The notes below the pieces were generated by a model, which was not told the DNA's origin, did not search any database, and saw only the letters and a list, made by a program, of their open reading frames with translations. Of a stretch of DNA of 64,000 bases, positions 51,474 to 63,490 are shown piece by piece. The stretch covers positions 3,410,001 through 3,474,000 of the forward strand of contig NC_063069.1 in assembly GCF_022605165.1 (NCBI RefSeq), read 5' to 3'. Each line of letters opens with the position of its first letter. Position 1 is the first letter of the stretch. The DNA is from Purpureocillium takamizusanense (taxonomy: Eukaryota; Ascomycota; Sordariomycetes; Hypocreales; Ophiocordycipitaceae). The position numbers and the translations under genes were made by a program.

Positions 51474-52412
51474 TTACCTCTGGTGAGGCGGCGACGGCGG
51501 TCGAGAGCGCGACTCACTCGCCGGCGTCAGCTCTCCGTCCGTGGGCGACGGGTTTCGCTGGTTCCGGAAGCTCATGGACGAAATAGATCGCTTCCTGCTC
51601 CACGCGTCGACGATGTCATTTGCTGTCGAATAGTCGGGCTTGGGCAGCACATCCTGAAACGAGACACTCGACTTGCGGGGCTCGGCCGACGCCACAGACC
51701 GATTGGATAGGCTTCGGAGGCTGATGGACGACACCGACTGTTTCCTCATCCCGCCTCGGTCCGAGCCTTCGTCGGATGAGCCTTGTGAGGACTCGTTGGA
51801 GCCACCATTGGACGAGGCGTTGGAGCCCGCGTTGCTTGCCGACGCGGCCGAGTCTCGCCGCCTCGGCTTATCCTGAAAAGCGATGCTGAGCTTGCGTGGC
51901 TGCGTTGACTCTGTCGTGGCGACCGCTGCCTGCCGCTCCGGCTCGTCGGCGGCGGGAAGGGGCGGCCGTCCGGCGAGGCCGGCAGACATGCTGACGCCGC
52001 TGTCCACGGGTCGTTCCACCTTGGGCTGTTGCTTGGGTGCCGGCGCCACGGGCGAAAAGAAGTAGTCGCCGGCGGCGGCGCCGTTGCCGCTGGCATCGTC
52101 AGGTCCGACAGACTTCTTATCGCCATTGGCATCGCGGTTGCCGTCGATGGCGTTGGTGATTTCGGCGCCGTTGGAGGAGGCGCTGGTGCTATCGCCGTCG
52201 CTGCTGATGCTCGGTTCCTTGCGCGTGGCTTCTGGGACGGGCGTCATGGGCGAGACATCTGATTCTTCGCTCAGCAGCGGCGGCGAGTCCATGATTGGCC
52301 GCCGGGCGGCCGGCTTCCCGACGCTACGTCTGGCTGGTTTCGGCTCGCGGGAGCCGTGGGGGATGCGCCTGACGCGGCCGTCGCCATAGTCGATGTCTGT
52401 GGGATCGGTCAT
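51474..52412 (-). CDS. Ser-rich hypothetical protein with repeated RKxS-FQD motifs
   Basis: I do not recognise a family. From the ATG at 52412 (MTDPTDIDYGDGRVRRIPHG) the frame gives 312 residues; a further ATG at 52526 would add 38 less typical residues. The chain is mostly disordered, with Ser, Asn, Asp and Pro. Three short related motifs recur: RKLSIAFQD, RKSSVSFQD and RKRSISSMSF. Each has an Arg-Lys-x-Ser core like basophilic kinase sites (PKA-type). A Ser/Asn/Gly-rich tract (SNAGSNASSNGGSNESSQGS) separates them. There is no signal peptide or membrane segment. The stop (TAA at 51474) sits inside AGGTAAGC, a perfect splice donor, so the real transcript could continue to another exon. The leader upstream is strongly pyrimidine-rich on this strand. 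Confidence 0.6.
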   Translation of the reverse strand: MTDPTDIDYGDGRVRRIPHGSREPKPARRSVGKPAARRPIMDSPPLLSEESDVSPMTPVPEATRKEPSISSDGDSTSASSNGAEITNAIDGNRDANGDKKSVGPDDASGNGAAAGDYFFSPVAPAPKQQPKVERPVDSGVSMSAGLAGRPPLPAADEPERQAAVATTESTQPRKLSIAFQDKPRRRDSAASASNAGSNASSNGGSNESSQGSSDEGSDRGGMRKQSVSSISLRSLSNRSVASAEPRKSSVSFQDVLPKPDYSTANDIVDAWSRKRSISSMSFRNQRNPSPTDGELTPASESRSRPPSPPHQR

Positions 52413-53378
52413 GCATGCGAAGGCCTTGGAGCCGTGGCAGGACAAGGCGGAGAAGAGGGAGCGCTTGCGCTGCTGGAGGGGAGGACGGAGGGGAGGAGGA
52501 TAGCAGGGTTCCGACTGGTGATCCACGGCGGCGGTGTCTGTGTGGTCGCTGGCCCGAGGCCCCGGCTATCGACGTCGTCGTCGTGGTCAGTGTGGTCTGA
52601 CACGGCAATCTCGCAGGGCCAGCAGGGTGCGGTCCAATCAACGAATGCTCGGGCTGGCTCCGGTCTTGCCTGGGAGGCAGGGTGGGCGGCGGGTGAGTGA
52701 CGGCGACTCAGAAAGCAGGGCGAGTCCAAGACAACGAGATCTTGCCGTGTCACAGATCGGCAAAAAGATGCCGGCTCGGGCCACACAAACGGCCACCACA
52801 AACGGCCACGCGGCGGCAAGGCGCAGGCGCAGGCACGGCACTCAAACGGGCGTGCAGGCGGGACGGTACTGCTGCGGCGCGCCGTCTTGGCGGGATGGCC
52901 TTTTTTGGCGATGGGCGGAGGAGCAGGTCGAGAAGGACGTTGGCGACGACGGCAATGGCAATGCCGATTCCACGACGGGGTCCGACGACGATGTCGGGGG
53001 GGGCGCGAGAGACGGCAAGTGGTGGGCGGCGGGCGGCGGAAGGAGGAAGCTGCAAGCTCTCTAGTAGCTGGCGGGCCGGGCCACGGACGGTGTACAACGA
53101 GGGACGATGGCGGTTTTCGAGCCGGGCGGCGGCGGCGAAGATGGCGGCAACGTCGACGATGATGAAAGGTGGTAGCGGCGATGTTGTTGGAGACGCAAGC
53201 CGTGGTACCGGCGGCGGGCAGCGGGAGTGGGAATCGAGGGCGTAACGGGAAGGAGGTATCGAGATCGAACCTTCCGGCGGCTTCTTCAGGCAGCTTCGAG
53301 CTGTAACGATCGTCACGGCGAGATAACTTCGGTAGGACGACGGATGTGCTCCTGCAGCAGCTGGACAGGGCAGGGCGC

Positions 53379-53526
53379 AAAGAAAAAAAAAAGGAAGGCG
53401 AGATAGCAAGGACAGGGGCAGAAGAGAAAAATGGAGAGGAAGAAGGAGAAGAAGAAGAAGAAGAAGAGAGGAGGATGATGAGGAGGAGGAGTGAGGAGAG
53501 TAGTAGAAGGAAGAGAAAAGAAGAGC
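53379..53526. promoter_or_regulatory. Long purine tract (polypyrimidine on the minus strand)
   Basis: About 147 bp with only around ten pyrimidines, including 43 purines without a break at 53433-53475. It is about 1 kb upstream of the Ser-rich gene at 52412, and on that gene's strand it reads as a CT tract, as in many fungal promoters and leaders. It could form triplex DNA. Confidence 0.6.
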
Positions 53527-53939
53527 CGAGCGAGTAGCCAACAACAGCTCGGCAAGCGTTCAACGTGCTTGCGATGCGATGCGATGCGCAAGAGGTTCTG
53601 CAGGTTGCAGGAACGAAGAAGCCTGGCTGGATGGATGGGACGGTGGGTGAGGCACAGTGACAAGGACAGCCCGGCAAGGCAAGGCGATTGTCAAGTCAGG
53701 TCAGGCCAGGTCAGGTCAGGCCAGGCAAGGCAAGGCGAGAGGAGTGTTCAGGGAATTGAAGGTAAAGGATCATGCAGCGGGAGCCGGAAACAGGTACCTT
53801 AAAGTCCTGGCCGAGCAAGCAAGCACACACACTCCATCTCTCTCACACACACACCTGGCACCCACGTCAACGCCCCAGACCAGGACGCACGCACGCACGC
53901 ACAACCTCCTACGTACCACCCAGGTTTGCCGGGCTGCCG

Positions 53940-53974
<35 letters not shown>
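53940..53974. repeat. (GGCT)n microsatellite
   Basis: About eight tandem GGCT units, preceded by a (GCAC)n run at about 53885-53902. Confidence 0.9.
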
Positions 53975-53976
<2 letters not shown>

Positions 53977-54218
53977 GGCCCTACTAGGGACCTTAGTACT
54001 AACCCAGGTAGTAGATCCAGCCCTGGGGGGATTATTAGCACCAGGGAGGGCAGGGCTAGTTAGCAGGTGAACAAAGGCAGGCTTGAGGTCCACAGGTACC
54101 TGTAGGTAGGTGCTGGTGGTGGTGCCAGGGCGCACGCTGCAGCCCAGTGGAGCGCGTTGCTGTGCGCCGAGCCCGGCACAGGCGGCCGCGGGCGAGGTGG
54201 TCCGGGCTGTGTTGGAGC

Positions 54219-54254
54219 AGGCGAGGCGAGGCGAGGCGAGGCAAGGCGAGGAGG
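54219..54254. repeat. GGCGA pentanucleotide array
   Basis: Imperfect tandem GGCGA/GGCAA units. A similar TCAGG/CCAGG array is at about 53693-53736. Confidence 0.85.
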
Positions 54255-57200
54255 CGAGCTGTGTGCCGACCGACAGTTTTGTTTAGGCGTATTCGTATAG
54301 TGATTACTATATTCAGGTGCAGACAGTGTGCCCTGTTGCCGCGGGTGCGTCGTCAAAGTCGTCTGCAGTCGACCTGCGTCCCCAATCAAGATATACTCAA
54401 CGTACAAATGTGTCGCAGTAGTAGCGGCGTACATACGACCGACCAGGTGAGGCAAGGCGGGCGACCCAGGCGAGTGCCGAGCACGAGAGGCGATGGTGGA
54501 CACAAAGGCCGGGGGAGGAGGTTGTGAGGGTACCAGGTGGGTACAAGGGCTCTGTACCTGTACTTCCGATGCCTTTCCACCAGGTGCTCACTGCTGGCTG
54601 TCTGTCTGTCTGTCCACGCGGGCGGGCACCGGGCAAGCAGCAATGGAGCTGTCGCGCGCCGGCAGAGAGCCCTACGCTGCCTGCCCGCCCTCCACTGCAA
54701 GGTGTGGCGGCGGGGGGCCCTTCGCTGCCGCCGCTGCGGGTGCTAAGGTAGCGGGCCGGGGGGGTAACCTGGAATGGATGGAGGGGAGGGGGGGAGGGCC
54801 AGGGCAGGGGGGCAAGGATGGAGGGGAGCTTGGACCACCCCGGGCGACCTAAATTGCCAACCTTGAAATAGCGGGGCGTCTCTTCTTTGATGGCCAGACA
54901 CGGACACACGCGGCCACCGCCCTGCGCGCCCGGAGGTTGGTGAGTGAATGAGTGACTGCCAGAGTGAGTGGGGGCCTACCTGTCATGGACCTTGCAAGCC
55001 AGTGCTAGATAAAATACTACCCAAGCTTTGGTTGAGGTCTGGGACCTGGGTTTCCAGGAGGTGGAGAGCAGAGCACTGTGCACTCCCCCCCCCTGTTTTG
55101 GACGAGCCCTGCTGCGTACAATGAGACGAGGGTGATGGTGATGGAGTGTTGCGTTGATGACAATGGGTGGATGGATTGCGTCGTCGTCTCTACCGGTCCG
55201 TACTGCGCAAACGAGCCCGCAGGCGGTCCTAGAAACTGATCACTCGCAAAGAGGGCTGGTGCCTCGCGGCGTTCCGTGCCGCATGTAAATGCGTGAATAT
55301 TACCTAGTTGGGTGCTCGCAGCAGCACGCGCCAGCACTGTAATAACCGTAAATCGTAACCGTGATTTTTGTAACCGTGGGCGGGCCCCAGTCAACGAAAA
55401 AAAAAAAAGGTGACAGCTGTCGTTTCTGCGCGGCGCCTGCAATGACGTTGATGCCGGTGGTGATTGATGGACGGATGGGGTCGGGCGGCCGCGACACGAC
55501 CATGTTGGCAGACGACACGGGGCCACCCGCAGCTGTCGTAATACACCAATCCGCCGTGAATATTGTACAGAAGGAGTCTTCAAGGGCTGGCTGGCTGGCT
55601 GACGGGTGAGGCGCAGAAAAAGGCCAAATTCTTCTTTTTTTTTTTTTTTTAGAAAAGAAAATTCCACATAAGAAAAAAAGAGGTTGCTGGGACGTCGAGT
55701 CGGCACCCGTGTTGGTTTCTCACACGGTAATCCCAGTCTGTCTTTGTCTTGCAGACTAAGCAACTACAAAGTTAACCCCCCCGTTCGGCCACGGGCGCGG
55801 TCCGTCCCCGTCGATTCGCTGGCCGGGGATGCCCGTTGACCGGTTCGCGGCAGCCGCCAACCTTGGGAGTCCCCAGCCCGGGCCGCCCCCGGGGGGGGGG
55901 GATGGGATGACACATACGCCGAACGCACGCCAAGCTGCAGTCGCAAAGAGGAAGCGCCGCTGCGGACTCGTCGTTGCTTCTGCTCCTGCTGCTTACGATG
56001 AAGACGATTTATGGACCCGATGCTTGCATATACACACTCGTGTGAACTAAACTGACGGGGGTGCTGATAATGCTGACGGCCTGCTGCTACGGCGCGACTG
56101 CCGCTGCTGCCGCCGCTGTCGATGCGTGGGTGGGCGGCCAAGGGTGGCTGGGTAACTTGGTGGTGGATTAGAGGAGGGGAGGGGAGGATCTTGCCGTGGG
56201 CGGGCTGCTTATACGGACGGGGTCTTCTTGGTGGTGCGTGGCTCCTATGACCGCGTCGCACCGGAATACGATACGATGCGATGCGGGTGGATGGATCGGA
56301 TGGTGACATAGTTACCGTGTGTTTGGCGTACCGAAGAGACTGCTGGTCACCTGATGGGGTGGGGGAGGAGTCACCTGATGACCCGAGGGACGACGACGAC
56401 GACCGGGACAGGCTCATGTGCCTTTTGTTGGGTCCTTGTTTTTCTTTCTTTTTTTTCTCCTCCCTTTCTCGGTTGGTGCCGAGGAAGGATTGAAACAGAC
56501 AGACACGGGCGTTGCCGAAGCTTGAACGCCGCCGGGAGGTGGTCGCCTGGTGGTCTCGGCCGTGTATTCGAAACGGGGGGAGATGAGACGCCGCGGGGGC
56601 CCCGATGATGTGATGCGAGACCATACGATGAGATGAGGTGGGATGAGATATGGCGAGTCGGCGAGACGCGACTGGACTCGGCCGGTGAGTGGATGAGGTG
56701 AGGTGAGGTGAGCGAAGGTGTGTGCATGCCCTTCGTGCTATATGTGCTACGCAGAGGCGGTAAGGGACCTGCTGGTAACACCCAACCGGGCCCAGTTGTG
56801 AGGCGAGTTGGCAAGCCTCGGTTGAGCTGTCAATGTGAGTCTATCCTGGCACAACATGGAGCTGCTACTGCTGCTACTGCTGCTACTGCTGCTGCTAGCG
56901 GTGGTGATGGTGCGATATCTCGCGTTCGCCCTCGCCTCGCCGCTCAATTGCGTCCGGAAGCTTAGGCGAGACGCGGGACGGAGCGGCAAGAGCCGCCCTG
57001 TGTTTCTTCTGGCTTCTGCGGTTCTGCCGTCGCTGCGATGTGACGGGGGGGAGAAAACTGTGTTGAATATGATGCTGTGCTACTCTACGCCCGCGCGGAA
57101 CAAGGGGGTCGGTCCGCGTCTAGTCTCCAGGTAGCCTTCCTGTGTGCCCAAGGAGGGGGAGCCGAAAACGTTGACCTTGTCTCGACCTTTCTTTCCCCCG

Positions 57201-57342
57201 TATTTCTTTTCTCGTTTCTGTCTTTCTCCCCACCGCCACGGGTCACCGTCTGTCTTCTTCTCTATAACATACATTGTGGTATCGCCGCTGCAAGTATGTG
57301 GCGTCGCTGGCCCAGCTCGTGCACGTGGGGCGGTAGCTTCAC

Positions 57343-57343
<1 letters not shown>

Positions 57344-57408
<65 letters not shown>
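57344..57408. repeat. (CA)n followed by (CT)n compound microsatellite
   Basis: About 34 bp of CA repeats run directly into about 32 bp of CT repeats. Confidence 0.95.
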
Positions 57409-57411
<3 letters not shown>

Positions 57412-57851
57412 CGCTCTGTTGCTCAGTCTCCATGCACTCCAGGCACTGTGCTACGTACCGAACGAGAGTGTACGGACGGATGGACTGGCGAGGGGACACG
57501 TTCCCACTGGGGGCGTTCTGCAGCACACATAGACACGGGGCAAAGACGGGCGACAGCCCCGAAGTACTAGTTTAGGAACCAGGGAAAATATGGAGCCGAA
57601 ACAAGGTTATTTTTATTTCTATTTATTCCCCTCGCGGCGCCCGGGTGGCGGTCAGGCAGGCACTCGAGCAGGCGAAGAGAAAAAGGAGGGGGGGAGAGCC
57701 TGGGTTTGGAGAGAGAAGAGCTAGACGCACGCACGCTGACGCACATGCATACATGCCGAAACGTGCTTTGATCAATAGCTATGATGTCTGCGGCGGCGGC
57801 GGTGGCTGGAGCTGGTCCGTCACGAAGCCCAACAGTTCGGTACTGTACATG

Positions 57852-57854
<3 letters not shown>

Positions 57855-57891
<37 letters not shown>

Positions 57892-57893
57892 TG
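57855..57893. repeat. (GT)n microsatellite
   Basis: A roughly 38-bp GT run with one interruption, about 450 bp from the CA/CT array and in the opposite sense. Confidence 0.95.
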
Positions 57894-60800
57894 AGGGAGC
57901 CGCGGCATGAAAGCGACGTCAAGAGACGTGACCGGGATGCAACGGGTACTCGATGACTCTTTCCATTGCTTGCTACCAAGTACCTACGAAGTGAATCGTA
58001 CCTGTACGAGGTAACAGCAGTACTGCAGTACTTCCCGGTAGAGTCCAGTCACCAACATACTGGCAGAAAGACAGAATAGATGGACCAAGAGTCGAGTCCG
58101 TGCGCGCCCTTGCCTGGCTTGGGCCTGCCTCGGCGCCCCGGGGCATGCATGCGCGCGCGTGGGGGAATTTTGATGACATGACATGGGGATGCCATCCCAT
58201 CGGGAGGACGCAACATCACAGTTACCCACGCACCCAAAGCCGTTTTGGAATCCACATCAGCAAACCACCTCCCTTGCCTAGTTCAGTCAACCAGTAACCT
58301 AGCTACTAGTTACTACCTACGGTACTTGCTGGCCACCAACAATAAGCTGCTTTCGACCCACCACCACCACCACCAGACTAATCAACACTTGCCTCTGCAA
58401 CTAGTAGGTTGTCCGATGTTCCCGCGAGCTGGAAAGGTTCAACTTACGTGGCATGTCTCCGAACAAGCAAGGTAGTACGAGTTGTTCAGCACGTTGCGGC
58501 GGCACAGGCAAGCAGACTTGCAACATGGGAAGTCAGCGAGAGCACGTCGATGGACGGATCGATGATGAATGGGATGGACGATGACAACGGAGCCATGGAC
58601 CAACCTCAGACGCCCGGCGGCCCTTTTTTCAGCTCCAACGCGCGCCAAGACGATGGGCTGCAGCCGCAGCCGCAGCCGCCTCTCATGCCCGGACAGAGGC
58701 CGACCGACACACATGCCGCCTACCTCGGGTCGTCCTCATCCTCCTTCTAACCATTATCATCATCATTACCATCATCATCCTCCATGCGCGACAACTCCCA
58801 TCATCCCCAACTATTACTAGTACGAGTCGCGGGTCCCCTCCCCCCAAAAAGGTCCCATGCCCCCCCATTGGTGCCGAAACCAGGGATTTGCAAGGCTGAT
58901 ACCAACTGCCCACGAAGAAAACGCTAGTACTAATAGTACGTACGTGATAGTAGCCCGCCGTAGCCTGATTAAGACTGCCCGACATGGGAGGGCTTACACG
59001 GCGTCATGTACCCCATCCCCATCTCCATGTCCTTGTCCTAGTTACCTACCTCCTCTGACGGGGGACGTAAGTCTGAGGATGGAGGGAGGGAGGGAGGAAC
59101 GGACCAAGGAAGCGACATAGGGGCCGAGACTCCGGCGGCCCGCCACATAGCTGCTGCTACTAACGTACTACTTGCTTGTGCGTTTCTTTTTTGTAACCTG
59201 TTAAGCCTGTTTCTGTTTTTCTTGCGGCAGCCCGGCTTTCAAGGTTAAAAAGTAAGCTTGTGTCGACGCCATGCATCCGTCCGTGCATCCGCCCGCCTGT
59301 CCTGCTGCCATGTGCCACATGCCCCCCCCCCTTTGTCTTTGCTCACGGCCACGCCCCCGGCTGTCCAACTGCGTCCGTCCATCACCAACGTACTGTATGT
59401 ACGTACCCCACGCATAACGTGCATCCAGCCATCGGCTCGCATCTCTCTTATTTCTCCTCCTCGGCCGCCGAGCTCGCCGAGGAACGAAAGAGGCGTACCG
59501 GCGGCCTCCCCCCCTCCCCACCGTTGGGCCACCTACGATGGCCGCCCGCCCATTCTTGTCAGCGACTCGAGTCGGCGTCGCGGGGAGAGGCGCGCAAACC
59601 ACCAGGCACTTTGTCCGAAACATTGAAAGACTCCTAATCACAGGAGTGTTGCACAAGCCCAGGTAACTGTCGGTCCCCCGCCCCAGCATGGCTTTCCGTC
59701 CCGATGCTAGTACGTAATAACACCCCTCCGCCTCCCAGTTCCCCAATCCAACTCCATACCCGGCCTCCATGCTCATCACCCGCACGCACTCTTACTGTAT
59801 TCTTGGCGCATGCAAACTACATACACATACAGCAACTTCACATGCAGCGTGTGCCTATAAACCTGCCCGAGGTGTGCGTGCGTGTGTGTGTCCGTCCATG
59901 TTGGCTGCGGACCGCTTGCCTCGTTGGATCTGCCGAAGCCCATATCTGACGATCGCTTCGGCCCGGCTCGACCTCCATCAATACCGACCACCCTGCCCTC
60001 CCCCTCCCCCCAACCTCCCACCCAAGTTGAGAGTACGGAGTACGTTACTAGGTCTGCCAAGCCTGTGCCCCCTTCCTTCCGCCTTCCGGTCTCCTCCCCC
60101 ACGGCGGGGCTCCCCCCATCCCCTCCTCCTCTCTCAAAGTGTTGTGTGTTAATGCCCAGGGTAAGCAACACAACGCACCCTCGCCGTCGTCGTCACCGTC
60201 GCCGAGGCCGGCCCGGCCGGGACGGTCGCGTGTTTCGTCGTATATGTTGCGGGCGTCGGAGCAAAACGACCCGCCGCGGGCCAACAACGTGAGTCCTTCA
60301 GCTCTTGCATACCTAGGTATGTACTACTTTGTATTTGATAAGTGAGTTTCGTTGCTCGTCGCAAGTACCACCGCCCTTAGATCGCCGCGCCGCCACCGCC
60401 ACCGCCCATGTTCTTGCCTTGGCGTTGCACAGCGTCCGCGCTGCGCTGACGTTTGACGGATGATGCGAATCATATCTTGGAATCCTGCACGTCACAGACA
60501 CGCACATACACACACATGTACAAAGTACAACTCACTCCACGGCCTGTCCCGTACCGCTGCCTCGTGCTGTATACCAAACACACAAAAGAACAAACACGAC
60601 CTCTTTCTCCGTGCCTGCGCATATACATGCTGACGCGTCCGTGTGAAAGAGCGCAGGGGAGCCCGTCCCAACCGCCCACGCGCGTGTCCATCGACAACGC
60701 TCTTTGTGCACGTCCGTACATACCCCTACAGCGCGCACGGCGCGCAAACCGCCTCCCGTCGGGGGCCCTCAACCTTTTTGACGCGGGCATCTCGCCAGAC

Positions 60801-63490
60801 CGCCCCCCCGGGGACAAGAAAGAGGGGGGGGGGGAGCGGACCGGACGGATGGATGAGATTGTACTGTTTGTTGGACGGAGCGCTGTGAGCATGCGAGACC
60901 CTGATCACGTACATACCTAATAACGTGGTTCGTAGTAGGTGGTACAGCAACAGGTGTGTAGGGCGACGAGGCGGTGGCCCGGCCTGTCGCCTTCACCGCT
61001 TTGCTCCTCCCGCTGGGAAAAAAAGGGGGGGACGTGCACGCAACAAAAATCTGGAATGCTTGCCAAGACGAGGAGGTGATGAACTCTCACGGGTACAGTA
61101 CTGCACAGTACGCTTTCTTGTGTTTAATGTTGTGTACGGCACGGCGCTGTGCTACATGTCGCTACGAATCATGCACGACGCATCACGCGAACGGCATATG
61201 GCGCTGTAGTTGCTTGCACTTACTTATTTCGATATCTACGAGGATGGAGTGGAACACGCCGACCGCCACATGGCACCTCCCTCATGAGGGGCCACATCGG
61301 TCGTCTCCATCATCGGGGGGCTGGCAGGCTCGGTCCGTGTTTCCCAGAGTCTGATATGCCCCCCTTTCCGGTCCGCGGCTGCAAAACAACACAACTCCGG
61401 CCCCGACTCAGCCAGGTCCCTTGAATGTTTGTAATACCGCGGAACCCTCACCACTTGTGTCTCATCGTCCTGGGCAGTAAGAGGAGCCAGCCCGATAACA
61501 AAACTTGTGAGTCCCTCCGTCCGTGGCACGTGCCTGGCCCGGGCGAGGCTACTAACTAGTTAGTTAGTATGTGCGCTACATACATACTTCAAAATGCCCT
61601 CATCGGTGAGCTTCTTCGCGAGTCACCGCAGAGGGACCGCCTCTGGCGTCATCTTGACTCCTTCCCCCACGCCGCGTGTGCGCCCCGTTGGCGTGCTGCT
61701 GTTCGGTCCCCCCCTACCTCCCTCCCCCATCACTCCACATCTGTCGCTCGCCCGTGGACCACCTGCCCCGTGGGGCCACTGCGTCGTCTGTCTGTCTGTC
61801 TGTCTGTTTTGACTTGTCTCTGTCCGCCCTCGATGCCTGCTTGCCTCGCGCCACGTACGATAGGCCCCCAGCGCCAGAGGTTGTGACGGTGGCTGAGGAC
61901 GACGGCGACGATGAACACAGAGAGTACAAAGTACGTAAGTGGCTTCGACCGTCATGCGGCCTTAATTTTTTCCCTCTTTCTTTCCTTCCCCTGGCTTCCC
62001 AGTTTGCGGGCGCTTGTGTATAATGCAGTAGCATATGCAGTACAGTAATAGTACCAGTACTCCATATACCACTTCGTACTTTGATGCAGGAGGAGCAGCC
62101 GCAGCCAGAGCTGGAAAAGAAACGCACCCCAGGCTGCCCCCCGGACCAGGGGGAACGCGGTTGAGATGAAACCCCCGAAGTGCAGTACGTAATGACTGCG
62201 TTGGGTGTTGGAGACAGCACGCGTGTCGAGGGGGAGCCTTAAGACAGCTTGTCCCCTTCTCCCAGTAGGCCGTTTTGGCGATGCCTATGTAGCGAAGTAG
62301 GCATGGATCTCGAATTCGTCTCGTCACTTTCTCGTCTTACGTATTGGATACCTGGACCTCGACGATAGAAACAATGACGATGACCACCGCCCCCGCTGCC
62401 ACGGCGGCAGCCCACCGTCGTTTGGCATCACGCGGCGTATAAGTCCACTGCCAACTACGAAGTACGTTAGAACCCTAGTCGCATGCCACCCACTCCCTCC
62501 CCCCTTGCACCATCGCACACTGTTTCTCCAGCCTCATCACGCCTCATCTCTTCTCTTCTCCTCTCTTCTTAAAGGGGCTTCTGTTGCCCGAGCAAAGGAA
62601 AGCAAGAACCCATGAGCACAAACAAGAACCAACAGCAAAGACATCCGTACTAAAGAGATCGTCACGAGGTCATCCATTCATTCCCCATCGTGCGTTCGTG
62701 CGTGCCTCCTCATGCGCGCCAAGAAATCACCCGCCCCGTCTGTCGCCCCGAGATCGAAAAGCGCCCCGGCGGCGCTGCTGCCAAGCCGAGGCGGCGTGCG
62801 AGCTGGATCCGCGGGCGGGCGTCCAGCCAGCCCAGCCCCAGCCCAGACGGACACGCCCGTGCTCTGTTGGTTCCAGATGCGCGAGACGACGCCCGTGCCA
62901 AATGTCTCAGCCGCCCGCGGACCCGGCCAGCTGGGCGAGCGAGCAGCTCCCCCGACTGCATAGCACTCGTCCGAGGCGCTCCGTCACAGTTACACTACAC
63001 CGACATGATCCTCATGCCGACGCCAGACGCGCTCGCCGCCATGTGACCGGTTCGCAGGTTTCCATATTTCTGGATCTACTACGTACTTGTACTTGAAAGT
63101 ATTGACCCTAGGGTTGGGGCCGGCAGCTCATCGCCGGGTCCCGCCACCACCCCGTCGGTGAAAATCTTATCTTTATGCTTAAAATTACGGCGCGCCCTGA
63201 GGGAGCGCCGTTGTCCCAGACGCCCGTCCCGTACGAGGTCTGCGCTGCCTGGGGCGCTTGGTTCCTGCGGGGCCCCAACGGCTCGGTGGCCCTCCCATGT
63301 TCACCCCTCGGTACATACAAGCAACATGTCCCCAACTCCGTGACGCCGGTGCCATGCAGCCCATCAATCGGCTTGCACATACGAATATGCCCGCTGGGGC
63401 GCCCCATCTGCCGTCTTGGCGCTATCGCGAGCCAGGAGCCCAGCGTGCGGCGGATCGATCAAGAATGCCAGTCTTGTTCTCCTCCGCTGC

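Larger units (their letters stand above)
52413..63490. other. 11 kb gene desert
   Basis: I find no supported protein or RNA gene in this stretch, although the base composition is ordinary and not RIP-like. The first 1.2 kb is probably the leader and promoter of the Ser-rich gene. Frames such as 52409-53677 minus, 55764-56624 minus and 61714-62220 minus are low-complexity and contradicted on the other strand. The region is full of microsatellites and of palindromic TACCTAGGTA-like and GTACGTAC-like words. It could hold long non-coding transcripts, a very long upstream region, or eroded genes. Confidence 0.5.

Noticed and set aside
52409..53677. 422-codon minus-strand frame upstream of the Ser-rich gene
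   Set aside because: Dominated by the polypyrimidine tract (Ser/Leu/Phe runs) and overlaps the likely leader.
55764..56624. 286-codon minus-strand frame in the gene desert
   Set aside because: Contains a segment MSLSRSSSSSLGSSGDSS that looks gene-like, but the rest is repeat-derived with no domain or splice support.
57344..57408. Dinucleotide array considered as a CRISPR-like or telomeric repeat
   Set aside because: It is a simple CA/CT microsatellite with no spacers and no TTAGGG-type units.
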